Positions 6,184 through 13,424 of a stretch of DNA of 16,723 nucleotides are shown here, piece after piece (the stretch's first letter is position 1; each line of letters starts with the position of its first letter). The translations under genes and the position numbers were made by a program. A model generated the notes under the pieces. It was not told the DNA's origin. It ran no database searches and saw nothing but the letters and a program-made list of their open reading frames with translations. The DNA is taken from the NCBI GenBank assembly GCA_934699135.1, contig CAKUVM010000033.1, positions 1 through 16,723 of the forward strand, in the 5' to 3' direction. This DNA comes from an uncultured Bacteroidales bacterium (GTDB lineage: Bacteria; Bacteroidota; Bacteroidia; Bacteroidales; Marinilabiliaceae).

Positions 6184-7263
6184 TCACTCTTCTTGTAAAA
6201 CGGGCCACCCTTTGTCGTCCCAGTCTATTTTTCGGAGAACTAGCTCTGGGTGCCCGTCGACCCTTCGGTAGGCGTGCATGACCATGCGGTCAGCCCCTCG
6301 GAGCGAGACGACCGCGCAATGGCCGGCCGCCACATACCGCTGCTTGTCGGCCTGCGGGATGTCCACTCTCGTGCCGCCGCCAAGGGCCAGATCCTGGCCC
6401 AACCGATCCTCGTATGGCCCTCGGATGTCGCGGCTTCGCCCGCATACCACGTGATATGTACTCTCCTCGCCGCGGCAGCAGTAGTCGAACGATACGAACA
6501 GGAAAAACCAGCCATCATGCTTAAAGATAAAGGGGGCTTCGATGGCAGCGTCTCCCGGTTTGTCTGCCGTCTCCACCTTCTCGGCGCGGCGTGATGCCAG
6601 CGTGTGCCACTCTTGCGGCTCAGAGAGCCCGCTGAGGTCGTCGCGAAGCCTGACGAGCTTTATGCCGCCCCAGAAAGAGCCGAACGACATCCAGGCGGAC
6701 CCATCGGCGCACACGGCCACGTTGGGGTCTATGGCGTTCCAATTGTCGCGATGCGGGACGGACTGGAGAACCGGCCCCATGTCTTTCCACCCGTAGGCCT
6801 TGCTTTGGCGATTTAGCGTCTTGCTGACTAAGTGGCCAATGACGGACTTGTTGGTGGCGAACACCGAAGAGCAATAGAAAAGATGCCACATGCCGCCAGA
6901 ATATATGACGTCTGGGGCCCAGAGGTGCATCGTGGCCTCCGGGTTCTTCTCCTTCACCCACGATGGCAAGGAGTCTAGGCAAGGGCCGTCAACCTCCCAC
7001 GTTTTCATATCCACAGTGCGCATCTGATTGATGCCATGGCCAGTGGAGAATGCGTATATGGTATCGCCCTCGACTGCGATGACAGGGTCGTGCGCCCACG
7101 GCCTTGACGGGTCGAACTGAGGGTTGGCCGCAGAGGCTGTGTCGGCCACGGCTACGGCGGCCTGCCCATTGGCGGCGGGAGGGTGGCCTTGGCCGCAAGA
7201 GGCAACGGAGAGGGTGGCGGCTATGGCCGCCCCGAGGATGGAGAGATTGATTTTGCGTGTCAT
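6184..7263 (-). CDS. GH43-family arabinanase-like lipoprotein
   Basis: A 359-residue surface or periplasmic lipoprotein. The N-terminal signal ends in the lipobox VASC (Cys23), followed by a short Ala-rich linker. The rest is a five-bladed glycoside hydrolase family 43 propeller. The three catalytic carboxylates are visible: the general base in HDP (Asp59), the pKa-modulating Asp179 in NAIDPNV, and the general acid Glu242 in IEAPFIF. Further GH43 arabinanase marks are LWAPDV (about 114-119), GSFWGGIKL (195-203), FDYCCRG (259-265) and AGHCAV near the metal-binding histidine (His315). The pattern is closest to endo-1,5-alpha-L-arabinanases, which cut arabinan side chains of pectin; exact specificity cannot be read from sequence. 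There is no SusC/SusD pair or regulator next to it. It lies 145 bases downstream of the RDD gene on the same strand, with no clear promoter box of its own. Confidence 0.9.
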   Translation of the reverse strand: MTRKINLSILGAAIAATLSVASCGQGHPPAANGQAAVAVADTASAANPQFDPSRPWAHDPVIAVEGDTIYAFSTGHGINQMRTVDMKTWEVDGPCLDSLPSWVKEKNPEATMHLWAPDVIYSGGMWHLFYCSSVFATNKSVIGHLVSKTLNRQSKAYGWKDMGPVLQSVPHRDNWNAIDPNVAVCADGSAWMSFGSFWGGIKLVRLRDDLSGLSEPQEWHTLASRRAEKVETADKPGDAAIEAPFIFKHDGWFFLFVSFDYCCRGEESTYHVVCGRSRDIRGPYEDRLGQDLALGGGTRVDIPQADKQRYVAAGHCAVVSLRGADRMVMHAYRRVDGHPELVLRKIDWDDKGWPVLQEE

Positions 7264-7408
7264 CTTTGTGGTGTGGGTCTGAGGAGGCGATGGGCTAGCG
7301 CCCCGTCATCTCACCTCCCGCATTTTGCGCCACGAAGATGCCTAAAAAAGCCTCGGATACGGTGGATTTAAATTTCGTTTTGGTGGACTAGCCACGCATA
7401 TCCGCCCA

Positions 7409-7840
7409 TTAGCCAGTCTGCTCTTCAGCCTCCGCCTCTACGCCATCCGCCACAGGCGCGTCGGATGGCAGCGGTCCGCCTTTGCGCACATCGGTGCCGA
7501 GCCACTCGTCCGTAAGCCTTCGACCGCTCTTGAAGAAGTGCCACACATCCACCAAATTGAACAGTGGCACGAGGAGCAGCATGTTTCGCAGCATGGCCGT
7601 GCTCCAGCTGGCGCGCCTTCCATCGGCCGCGCGTACGGTCTCAAGCCCGTAGAGCCGCTTGCCCATGCCGTTGGCGCGGCCATCGCGGAGCAAGAAATAA
7701 GCCACGCCTGCCACGCTGCCCGCAATGCCAGGCAGCGTGGCCAGCGTGAGGCTGAATATCAAGTCGACAAGGGCCGCCGCCTCGCGCTCTATGCGAGGCT
7801 TTGTTATTAGGCCTGTGAATATTTGGCCGAGAGTCGCCAT
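7409..7840 (-). CDS. RDD family integral membrane protein
   Basis: A 143-residue inner-membrane protein. The RDD signature is seen as Arg and Asp in REAAALVDLIFSL (about residues 19-31), with a second Asp in the RRLTDEWLGT segment (about 106-115). Hydrophobic segments lie at about 23-50 and 84-100. The NGMGKRLYGLETV element is typical of the family. The C-terminal tail (about 120-143) is acidic and presumably soluble. The molecular function of most RDD proteins is unknown; some have been linked to ion transport or membrane-protein assembly. It starts 16 bases after the der stop codon, so the two are very likely one operon. Confidence 0.85.
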   Translation of the reverse strand: MATLGQIFTGLITKPRIEREAAALVDLIFSLTLATLPGIAGSVAGVAYFLLRDGRANGMGKRLYGLETVRAADGRRASWSTAMLRNMLLLVPLFNLVDVWHFFKSGRRLTDEWLGTDVRKGGPLPSDAPVADGVEAEAEEQTG

Positions 7841-7856
7841 GCCCGCTTTGCCCCCG

Positions 7857-9164
7857 CTACTTCTTTCGCATCACGATGTTGACAGGGACGCCGCAGAAGT
7901 CCCACTCCTTTCTTATCTTGTTTTCGAGGAAGCGTTTGTATGGATCGTGGACATACTGCGGCAGGTTGCAGAAGAACGCGAACGTGGGCGACGGAGTCGG
8001 GAGCTGCGTGACATACTTGATCTTCACCACCTTGCCCTTGGTCTCTGGCGGCGGGAAGGCCGTGATGGCGGGCAGCAGCAACTCATTGAGCTGCGAGGTG
8101 CCTACTTTTCGCCTCAGGTTGTCGAACACGCGGCAGGCCTCCTCCACCACTTTGTGGATGCGCTGCTTATTGGGTACGGAAGTGAAGATAATGGGGATGT
8201 CGGTATATGGGGCGAACTCCGCCCGCACGGCCTCCTCCCACCTTTTCATAGTATTGTTCTCCTTCTCAATGAGATCCCACTTGTTCACGACAACGACGAC
8301 GCCTTTATGGTTTCGCTCAATGAGGCCGAAGATCTTCTTGTCTTGCGCCTCGAGGCCTCGCGTGGCGTCGAGCATGAGGATGCAGACGTCTGAATTCTCA
8401 ATGGCTCTGACGCTCCTCATGGTGGAGTAGAACTCCACATCGTCTTTCTCCTTGTTTCGCTTGCGGAGGCCGGCTGTGTCAATGAGGTAGAAGTCTTTGC
8501 CGAACTTATTATACCGCGTAAAGATTGAGTCTCGCGTGGTGCCGGCTACGTCTGTGACGATGTTGCGGTCCTCGCCAACGAAAGCGTTTATTATGGAGCT
8601 TTTGCCCGCGTTGGGTCGGCCCACCACGGTGAATTTAGGGAGCGAGTCGTCAATGTCGCTCGTCACATTGTCTGGCAGGAGTGAGAGCAAATGGTCGAGC
8701 AAGTCTCCCGTACCGCTGCCGCTGGCGGAGCTGATTGCGTATATGTCTCCAAGGCCGAAGCGGTAGAACTCGTGCATGTCGGCCAGGCGGTCTCCCGTGT
8801 CGGCCTTGTTGGCGACCACTATGACCGGCTTGCGGCTTCGCCGGAGCATATCGGCCACCATGTCGTCATAGTCCGTCACGCCCGTTAGGATGTCCACGAC
8901 GAAGAGTATGACCGAGGCCTCGCCTATGGCAAGCATCACCTGCTGGCGGATCTCGTCTTCAAAAATGTCGTCAGAATTGCTGGAATAGCCGCCTGTGTCG
9001 ATGACGGAGAATTCTTTGCCGTTCCAATGCACCTTGCCATACTGGCGGTCGCGGGTCACGCCCGCCACCTCGTCCACTATGGCCTGCCGGGTACCCACAA
9101 GGCGGTTGAAAAGAGTGGACTTGCCTACGTTAGGGCGTCCCACAATTGCCACAAGGTTTGCCAT
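7857..9164 (-). CDS. der: ribosome biogenesis GTPase Der (EngA)
   Basis: A 435-residue protein with two consecutive GTPase domains and a C-terminal KH-like domain, the architecture unique to Der/EngA. The first G domain has GRPNVGKS (9-16), DTGG (56-59) and NKAD (119-122). The second has GRPNAGKS (182-189), DTAG (229-232) and NKWD (294-297). The KH-like domain occupies about 350-435. Der binds the 50S subunit during its maturation and is essential in most bacteria. The ATG at 9164 is preceded by AAGGA at Shine-Dalgarno distance. It is upstream in a der-RDD operon and follows tatC after 182 bases that contain its own likely promoter. Confidence 0.98.
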   Translation of the reverse strand: MANLVAIVGRPNVGKSTLFNRLVGTRQAIVDEVAGVTRDRQYGKVHWNGKEFSVIDTGGYSSNSDDIFEDEIRQQVMLAIGEASVILFVVDILTGVTDYDDMVADMLRRSRKPVIVVANKADTGDRLADMHEFYRFGLGDIYAISSASGSGTGDLLDHLLSLLPDNVTSDIDDSLPKFTVVGRPNAGKSSIINAFVGEDRNIVTDVAGTTRDSIFTRYNKFGKDFYLIDTAGLRKRNKEKDDVEFYSTMRSVRAIENSDVCILMLDATRGLEAQDKKIFGLIERNHKGVVVVVNKWDLIEKENNTMKRWEEAVRAEFAPYTDIPIIFTSVPNKQRIHKVVEEACRVFDNLRRKVGTSQLNELLLPAITAFPPPETKGKVVKIKYVTQLPTPSPTFAFFCNLPQYVHDPYKRFLENKIRKEWDFCGVPVNIVMRKK

Positions 9165-9200
9165 TTTTTCCTTATTGTCTCTGTTATTATTAGTTTACTT

Positions 9201-9238
9201 CCCGGCTCGCTATCGGCTTCACAGCCGACGAAGCCGGG
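9201..9238. other. two-tier inverted repeat in the der leader
   Basis: The outer arms CCCGGCT/AGCCGGG (9201-9207 with 9232-9238) enclose inner arms TCGGCT/AGCCGA (9213-9218 with 9223-9228) around a TCAC loop. No T-run follows on the minus strand, so it is a poor terminator for tatC. It lies between the likely der promoter (9311-9318) and the der start and could be a leader structure. Confidence 0.5.
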
Positions 9239-9310
9239 CGGTTTCCTGAAGAGGGTCGCGCAACGAGCGCAGAGTCCGCCTCAAGCCGCATCTATATTGA
9301 TTGGCAAGCT

Positions 9311-9318
9311 CAAAGTTA
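9311..9318 (-). promoter_or_regulatory. -7 box, probable der promoter
   Basis: TAACTTTG on the minus strand matches TAnnTTTG perfectly. It lies between the tatC stop and the der start, and would give a leader of about 140 bases. The -33 element is weak. Confidence 0.4.
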
Positions 9319-9346
9319 AGCTAAAAATTTGAGAATGGCCGCATTG

Positions 9347-10099
9347 CTACCCCCTCCTCACCACAAGGATGCTGGCCTCATAGAGCAGCCACACGGGCAG
9401 GCTGACGAGCGCGAGCGTGAGAGCGTCGGTCGTCGGGGTTATGATGGCCGCGAGGGTCACGATGGCCAGCAGTGCGTGCCTGCGGTAGCGGCGCATGAGC
9501 GGCGCCGTGACCAGCCCCAGGTTGCTTAATATCCGAGCCACTACCGGCAACTCGAAAAGCACTCCCATGAGCAGACAGAGCAGCAGCAGATTGTCCACAT
9601 ACGAATCCAGCGTTATCATATTGGTCACTAAAGGAGACACCTCATACGTGGCCAAGAATCTGAAAGCCAATGGGAAGACCAGCACATAGGCCATAGCGGC
9701 GCCCCCCGCGAAAAGCACGCCGCCCCACAAGAAAGCCCCGCCCATGGCGCGTCTCTCGTTGGGATAGAGAGCCGGAGCCAGGTAGCGCGCCATCATCCAC
9801 GCCACAATGGGGGCGGAGAGGCACAAGCCGGCGCCGACAGCCACCTTGAAGTGCATCATAAGCTGGCCAGACAGGCGAGTGTTGATGAGCCCGCCGCCAA
9901 GGTCGGGCGGCTCAAGCCCGCTGAGCAGGCGGTAGAGAATGAAGTCGGGGCGCGACGGGGCCATAACGAAATTAAAAATCTCGTCTTTGAGGCAGAAGCA
10001 CGCCACCGCGGCCACCGCCACCACCAAGAGGACACGGGCGAGCAGGTCCCGCAAGTCGTCAAGATGCTCCCAAAAGGTCTTATCGGCAGACGCCCCCAT
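9347..10099 (-). CDS. tatC: twin-arginine translocase subunit TatC
   Basis: A 250-residue polytopic inner-membrane protein. It is the receptor of the Tat system, which exports folded proteins with twin-arginine signals. The N-terminal cytoplasmic segment FWEHLDDLRDLL (about 9-20) matches the conserved HLxELRxRL motif. RYLAPALYPNERR (about 105-117) matches the conserved periplasm-proximal segment, with the functionally important Glu at about 115. TPTTDALT (221-228) corresponds to the conserved TPPD region. Six membrane spans are visible, starting at about residues 20, 80, 121, 168, 205 and 225. It follows tatA by 11 bases, so the two form an operon. No TatB is present, as is usual in the phylum, where TatA-type proteins act with TatC alone. 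Confidence 0.96.
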   Translation of the reverse strand: MGASADKTFWEHLDDLRDLLARVLLVVAVAAVACFCLKDEIFNFVMAPSRPDFILYRLLSGLEPPDLGGGLINTRLSGQLMMHFKVAVGAGLCLSAPIVAWMMARYLAPALYPNERRAMGGAFLWGGVLFAGGAAMAYVLVFPLAFRFLATYEVSPLVTNMITLDSYVDNLLLLCLLMGVLFELPVVARILSNLGLVTAPLMRRYRRHALLAIVTLAAIITPTTDALTLALVSLPVWLLYEASILVVRRG

Positions 10100-10110
10100 G
10101 TGCCGCGGCT

Positions 10111-10356
10111 TCAGCCCCTGGTGGCGGAGGCGGGAGTGTCGCCGTCCTTGCCGCCTTCCTCCTTCTTCCCCTCCTTTCCCTCCTTCCCCTTATCCTCTTC
10201 CGGCAGGTTGCCCGCCATGGCGTCGCGGAAATTCTTGACGCCTCGCCCGACACCGCTCATGAGCTCAGGGATCTTCTTGCCGCCAAAGAGCAGAAGGGCA
10301 AGCAGCGCGACGACCAGCACCTCCTGGCCGCCGAGACCCAGAATCAGCAACTTCAT
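10111..10356 (-). CDS. tatA: twin-arginine translocase subunit TatA
   Basis: An 81-residue protein forming the pore component of the Tat export system. It has a short N-terminal membrane helix (about 5-23, LILGLGGQEVLVVALLALLL), then the conserved FGGKKIPEL hinge. An amphipathic helix (MSGVGRGVKNFRDAM) follows, then a highly charged tail rich in Lys, Glu and Gly (about 52-70). The tail coding region produces an uninterrupted 38-base polypyrimidine run on the plus strand. It is the first gene of the tatA-tatC operon. Confidence 0.95.
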   Translation of the reverse strand: MKLLILGLGGQEVLVVALLALLLFGGKKIPELMSGVGRGVKNFRDAMAGNLPEEDKGKEGKEGKKEEGGKDGDTPASATRG

Positions 10357-10388
10357 ACTCGCTTACATTAATGTTAGAATTTTGCGGG

Positions 10389-10396
10389 CAAAGGTA
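10389..10396 (-). promoter_or_regulatory. tatA -7 promoter box
   Basis: TACCTTTG on the minus strand is a perfect TAnnTTTG match. It is 32 bases upstream of the tatA start codon. The -33 region is weak. It is divergent from the htrA promoter about 70 bases away. Confidence 0.5.
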
Positions 10397-10462
10397 GCTA
10401 ATTGTCAGACAAGAGAAGGCGCGCGCCATCGAAAGCTCACATTTTTTCAACGAGTGTGACAA

Positions 10463-10495
10463 TTTGTCGCACCGGGCCATTCGCCGATAATTTCG
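10463..10495 (+). promoter_or_regulatory. probable htrA promoter
   Basis: A -33 TTTG (10463-10466) is followed after 21 bases by TAATTTCG (10488-10495), one base off the -7 consensus. The predicted start is near 10502, giving a leader of about 70 bases before the chosen ATG at 10571. Confidence 0.45.
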
Positions 10496-10570
10496 GCGCA
10501 AATGTTGAAAACGTTTCGCCGTGCCGATAAGGCGGCGCATATTTGCGCCATAAACAAAAAGACAGATCAT

Positions 10571-12013
10571 ATGGAGATTCGCAAATACGTGGCGGCCGTG
10601 GCCGCCAGTATGGTGTGCGCGGCCTTTGGCGCATACCTATATTCACGTTACGAGGTGGCGAGTGCCACGGCACGTGACAGCGCGAGCGCCGCGACGCCTG
10701 TCCGCAACGTGGCCCTGGCGCCAGCAGCCCCCACCGACTTCACCGAGGCGGCCGAGCTGACCGTCAACGGCGTGGTGCACGTCAAGGTGACGCAGCAAAG
10801 CCAGCAGCCTTCTTATGGCGGCGCCGACCTGTTCGAGTTCTTCTTCGGCCCCGGCATGGGCCGGCAGCAGAGGCCCGAGCCTATCCGGGGCGCAGGCTCG
10901 GGCGTGATTATCAGCGCGGAGGGTTACATTGTCACCAACAATCACGTGGTGAGCGGCGCGGACAAGATTGAGGTGGTTCTGAACGACAAGCGAAGCTTCC
11001 CCGCCACGCTTGTGGGCGCGGACCCGACGACGGACATAGCCCTCATCAAGATTGACGCCGACGGGCTTATGCCGTTGACGTTTGGCAACTCGGACAACGT
11101 GCGAGTGGGCGAGTGGGTGCTGGCCGTTGGCAACCCGTTCAACCTCACCAGCACGGTGACGGCAGGAATTGTCTCGGCCAAAGGCCGCCACGTGGGCATC
11201 AACACGTCGAACATGGCCATAGAGTCGTTCATCCAGACCGACGCGGCCGTCAACCCGGGCAACAGTGGCGGCGCGCTTGTGAACACGCGGGGCGAGGTCA
11301 TTGGCATAAACACCGCCATAGCCTCACCCACGGGGTCGTTCTCCGGCTACTCCTTCGCAGTGCCTGCCAACATTGCGCAAAAGGTGGCTCAAGACCTGAT
11401 GACGTATGGCGAGGTGCAGCGCGCCCTTCTTGGCGTCTCGATTAGCGAGATTGACGCGTCGATGGTCGAAGACCTGAACTTGCCTAAGCCGGAGGGCGTG
11501 CTAGTCTCGGCCGTGTCGGACGGCGGCGCTGCGAAAGAGGCCGGAGTGCGCGAGCGCGACGTGATAACCAAACTTGACGATGAAATCATCAACTCGGTGC
11601 CGGAGCTGCAGTCTCGCGTGGCGCAGCACAGGCCCGGCGACTCAGTGAAACTGACCGTGATCCGGGACGGCAAGGAGAGAGAGCTGGTGGCCACGCTGCG
11701 CAACGTCCGCGGCACGACGGGCATAGTGAAAGGAGAAGACAACCAGACCCTCGGGGCCGAGCTTGCGCCAGTGTCGGAGAAAGAGCAACGCTCACTCGGG
11801 CTGCGCTACGGACTCAAGGTGGTGAGCCTTGGAGACGGCAAGCTCAAGGACGCCGGGGTGCGCGAGGGCTTCATCATAACCAAAGCCAACAGGGTGCCCC
11901 TCACATCGGTCAAGGACTTCCGCCAAGTGATGGCCTCGGCCTCAGACGGGCTCTTCATTGCCGGCGTTTACCCTGACGGGCGCGTGCGCTACTTCGCCAT
12001 CGACCTGCAATAG
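10571..12013 (+). CDS. periplasmic serine protease, DegP/HtrA family (Do-like)
   Basis: A 480-residue envelope protease and chaperone for misfolded exported proteins. The N-terminus (about 5-26) is a hydrophobic signal or anchor segment. The trypsin-like domain (about 55-285) has the full catalytic triad: His125 in VTNNHVV, Asp155 in TTDIALIK and Ser232 in NPGNSGGALV. Two PDZ domains follow, at about 288-378 (with the DVITKLDDEIINSVPEL segment) and 393-480 (with GFIITKANRVPLTS). This is the DegP/DegQ layout rather than single-PDZ DegS. The start at 10571 was chosen because the signal segment begins there. An in-frame ATG at 10502 would put 23 mostly polar residues before it and would sit on the predicted transcription start. 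A strong terminator follows. Confidence 0.95.
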   Translation: MEIRKYVAAVAASMVCAAFGAYLYSRYEVASATARDSASAATPVRNVALAPAAPTDFTEAAELTVNGVVHVKVTQQSQQPSYGGADLFEFFFGPGMGRQQRPEPIRGAGSGVIISAEGYIVTNNHVVSGADKIEVVLNDKRSFPATLVGADPTTDIALIKIDADGLMPLTFGNSDNVRVGEWVLAVGNPFNLTSTVTAGIVSAKGRHVGINTSNMAIESFIQTDAAVNPGNSGGALVNTRGEVIGINTAIASPTGSFSGYSFAVPANIAQKVAQDLMTYGEVQRALLGVSISEIDASMVEDLNLPKPEGVLVSAVSDGGAAKEAGVRERDVITKLDDEIINSVPELQSRVAQHRPGDSVKLTVIRDGKERELVATLRNVRGTTGIVKGEDNQTLGAELAPVSEKEQRSLGLRYGLKVVSLGDGKLKDAGVREGFIITKANRVPLTSVKDFRQVMASASDGLFIAGVYPDGRVRYFAIDLQ

Positions 12014-12047
12014 AACCCCCTTGGCAGGCACACCCGATGGCGGGCGG

Positions 12048-12084
12048 CGGCATGCGGCTAGACGATGGCCGCATGCCGTTTTTT
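12048..12084 (+). terminator. htrA rho-independent terminator
   Basis: An 11-bp perfect stem CGGCATGCGGC/GCCGCATGCCG (12048-12058 with 12068-12078) is followed directly by TTTTTT. It starts 35 bases after the htrA stop. Confidence 0.92.
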
Positions 12085-12142
12085 GTCATCCTAGCGGCGG
12101 TTAATATATGGCGCAAAATTCGTAGCCTAGCGCATTTTTCGT

Positions 12143-12150
12143 TACCTTTG
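12143..12150 (+). promoter_or_regulatory. rpoD -7 promoter box
   Basis: TACCTTTG is a perfect TAnnTTTG match. It lies after the htrA terminator and about 200 bases before rpoD. No good -33 TTTG is seen. It would give an unusually long leader of about 195 bases. Confidence 0.45.
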
Positions 12151-12156
12151 CAAGTC

Positions 12157-12352
12157 TTTCGTGCGCCATGCACAGAAATGGAGCCGACAAGCCCTCGGAC
12201 GGCGACAGAAACGCGAGGGCGGAGCCGCCCCGTCAAGCCCAAAGATTAACTTTTTTTGGCGGAGACGGGAGTAACGGGCGTCAAGGCGGTACGTAGAAGT
12301 AAATTGTATGGCAATTGGGCGGATGCCAAATTCCGCCCGAAGGAGATATATC
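12157..12352 (+). promoter_or_regulatory. long structured rpoD leader
   Basis: This region between the predicted start and rpoD holds no supported ORF. GCCCTCG (12191-12197) can pair with CGAGGGC (12214-12220). Alternatively GGGCG (12217-12221) can pair with CGCCC (12226-12230), sharing bases with the first stem. A T7 run lies at about 12252-12258. A perfect 7-bp hairpin GGGCGGA/TCCGCCC (12317-12338) sits one base before the Shine-Dalgarno AAGGAG (12340-12345). An in-frame ATG at 12308 lies just before this hairpin. Confidence 0.4.
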
Positions 12353-13213
12353 ATGAGACAGTTAAAAATCAACCCCTCCATCACCAACCGTGAGAGTCCG
12401 TCGCTGGACAAGTATCTGCAAGACATTGGCCGCGAGGAGCTCATAGGAGTGGACGAGGAGGTGGAGTTGGCTCAGCGCATCAAGCAGGGCGACCAGGCGG
12501 CGTTGGAGAAGCTGGTGAAGGCGAACCTGCGCTTCGTTGTGTCTGTGGCCAAGCAGTATCAGAACCAAGGTCTCAGCCTGCCCGACCTCATCAACGAGGG
12601 CAACATCGGCCTCATCAAGGCTGCTGAGAAATTTGACGAGACCCGCGGCTTCAAGTTTATATCCTATGCCGTATGGTGGGTGCGCCAGTCCATCCTTCAG
12701 GCCCTGGCCGAGCAATCGCGCATCGTGCGCCTGCCGCTCAACCAGGTTGGTTCGCTCAACAAGATAAACAAGGAATATACGAAATTTGAGCAGGAGAACG
12801 AGCGCAAGCCATCAGCCGAGGAGCTTGCCGACAGGCTCGACCTACCGGCGGACAAGGTGCAGGACACCCTGCGCGTGTCTGGCCGCCACGTGTCTGTAGA
12901 CGCCCCGTTTACCGATGGCGAAGAAAACAGCCTCTTGGACGTGCTGGTGAACAATGACTCTCCAAACGCGGACAAGGCCCTGATGCATGAGAGCCTCTCG
13001 CGCGAGGTGGATCGCGCCCTCAGCACCCTGACCGAGCGCGAGAGTGACATCATCAAGCTCTTCTTCGGCATAGGCTGCCAAGAGATGACGCTGGAGGAGA
13101 TTGGCGACAAATTTGGCCTGACGCGCGAGCGCGTCCGTCAGATAAAAGAGAAGTCGATCCGCCGCCTGCGTCAGAACTCGCGCTGCAGCTTGCTAAAGGA
13201 CTATCTCGGGTAG
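12353..13213 (+). CDS. rpoD: primary RNA polymerase sigma factor (short Bacteroidetes type)
   Basis: A 286-residue housekeeping sigma-70 factor of the short Bacteroidetes type, lacking region 1.1 and the non-conserved insert. Region 1.2 is seen as SPSLDKYLQDIGREELI (about 16-32). Region 2 includes the core-binding and -10 recognition segment GNIGLIKAAEKFDETRGFKF, and then SYAVWWVRQSI (about 83-115). Region 3 spans about 126-205. Region 4 ends in the helix-turn-helix TLEEIGDKFGLTRERVRQIKEKSIRRLR (about 246-273). The ATG at 12353 follows a strong AAGGAG at ideal spacing and starts the family-typical MRQLKI sequence. An ATG at 12308 would add 15 atypical residues. It presumably reads the TAnnTTTG promoters seen across this window. 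Confidence 0.97.
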   Translation: MRQLKINPSITNRESPSLDKYLQDIGREELIGVDEEVELAQRIKQGDQAALEKLVKANLRFVVSVAKQYQNQGLSLPDLINEGNIGLIKAAEKFDETRGFKFISYAVWWVRQSILQALAEQSRIVRLPLNQVGSLNKINKEYTKFEQENERKPSAEELADRLDLPADKVQDTLRVSGRHVSVDAPFTDGEENSLLDVLVNNDSPNADKALMHESLSREVDRALSTLTERESDIIKLFFGIGCQEMTLEEIGDKFGLTRERVRQIKEKSIRRLRQNSRCSLLKDYLG

Positions 13214-13249
13214 TCCGGCCACGGAGAGCAGGGCGCGCGCCATATTTAC

Positions 13250-13296
13250 GGGCCGGTCTCAGACCTTGAAGATGGTCTGAGACCGGCCCTGTTTTT
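13250..13296 (+). terminator. rpoD terminator
   Basis: A 16-bp perfect stem GGGCCGGTCTCAGACC (13250-13265) with its complement (13274-13289) and an 8-base loop is followed by TGTTTTT. It starts 37 bases after the rpoD stop. Confidence 0.93.
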
Positions 13297-13374
13297 GCGA
13301 GCGGCGAAACCATCCTTTAGGCTAACAATGAAATTGTTTGGCCCACAAAAGGACTAGATAGAAAGAAAAACACC

Positions 13375-13382
13375 TATCTTTG
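13375..13382 (+). promoter_or_regulatory. -7 promoter box of the C1B peptidase gene
   Basis: TATCTTTG is a perfect TAnnTTTG match, with its 3' end 42 bases before the ATG at 13425. No TTTG is present at the usual -33 spacing; the nearest, at about 13337, is too far upstream. Confidence 0.5.
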
Positions 13383-13424
13383 TGTCAAAATCGTTATTTG
13401 TTTAACACACAAGAGACACGCAGA

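Noticed and set aside
5957..6208. An 83-codon minus-strand frame overlapping the GH43 3' end
   Set aside because: Its ATG lies inside the GH43 gene, it has no Shine-Dalgarno, and no ATG follows the local promoter box. An RNA or repeat explains the region better, although conservation of the frame would reopen the question.
10502..10570. Upstream ATG extending the HtrA protease by 23 residues
   Set aside because: The extension is polar and precedes a clear signal/anchor segment that starts at 10571. The ATG also coincides with the predicted transcription start.
12308..12352. Upstream ATG extending RpoD by 15 residues
   Set aside because: The strong AAGGAG and the family-typical MRQLKI start both point to 12353. 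The extension overlaps the leader hairpin.
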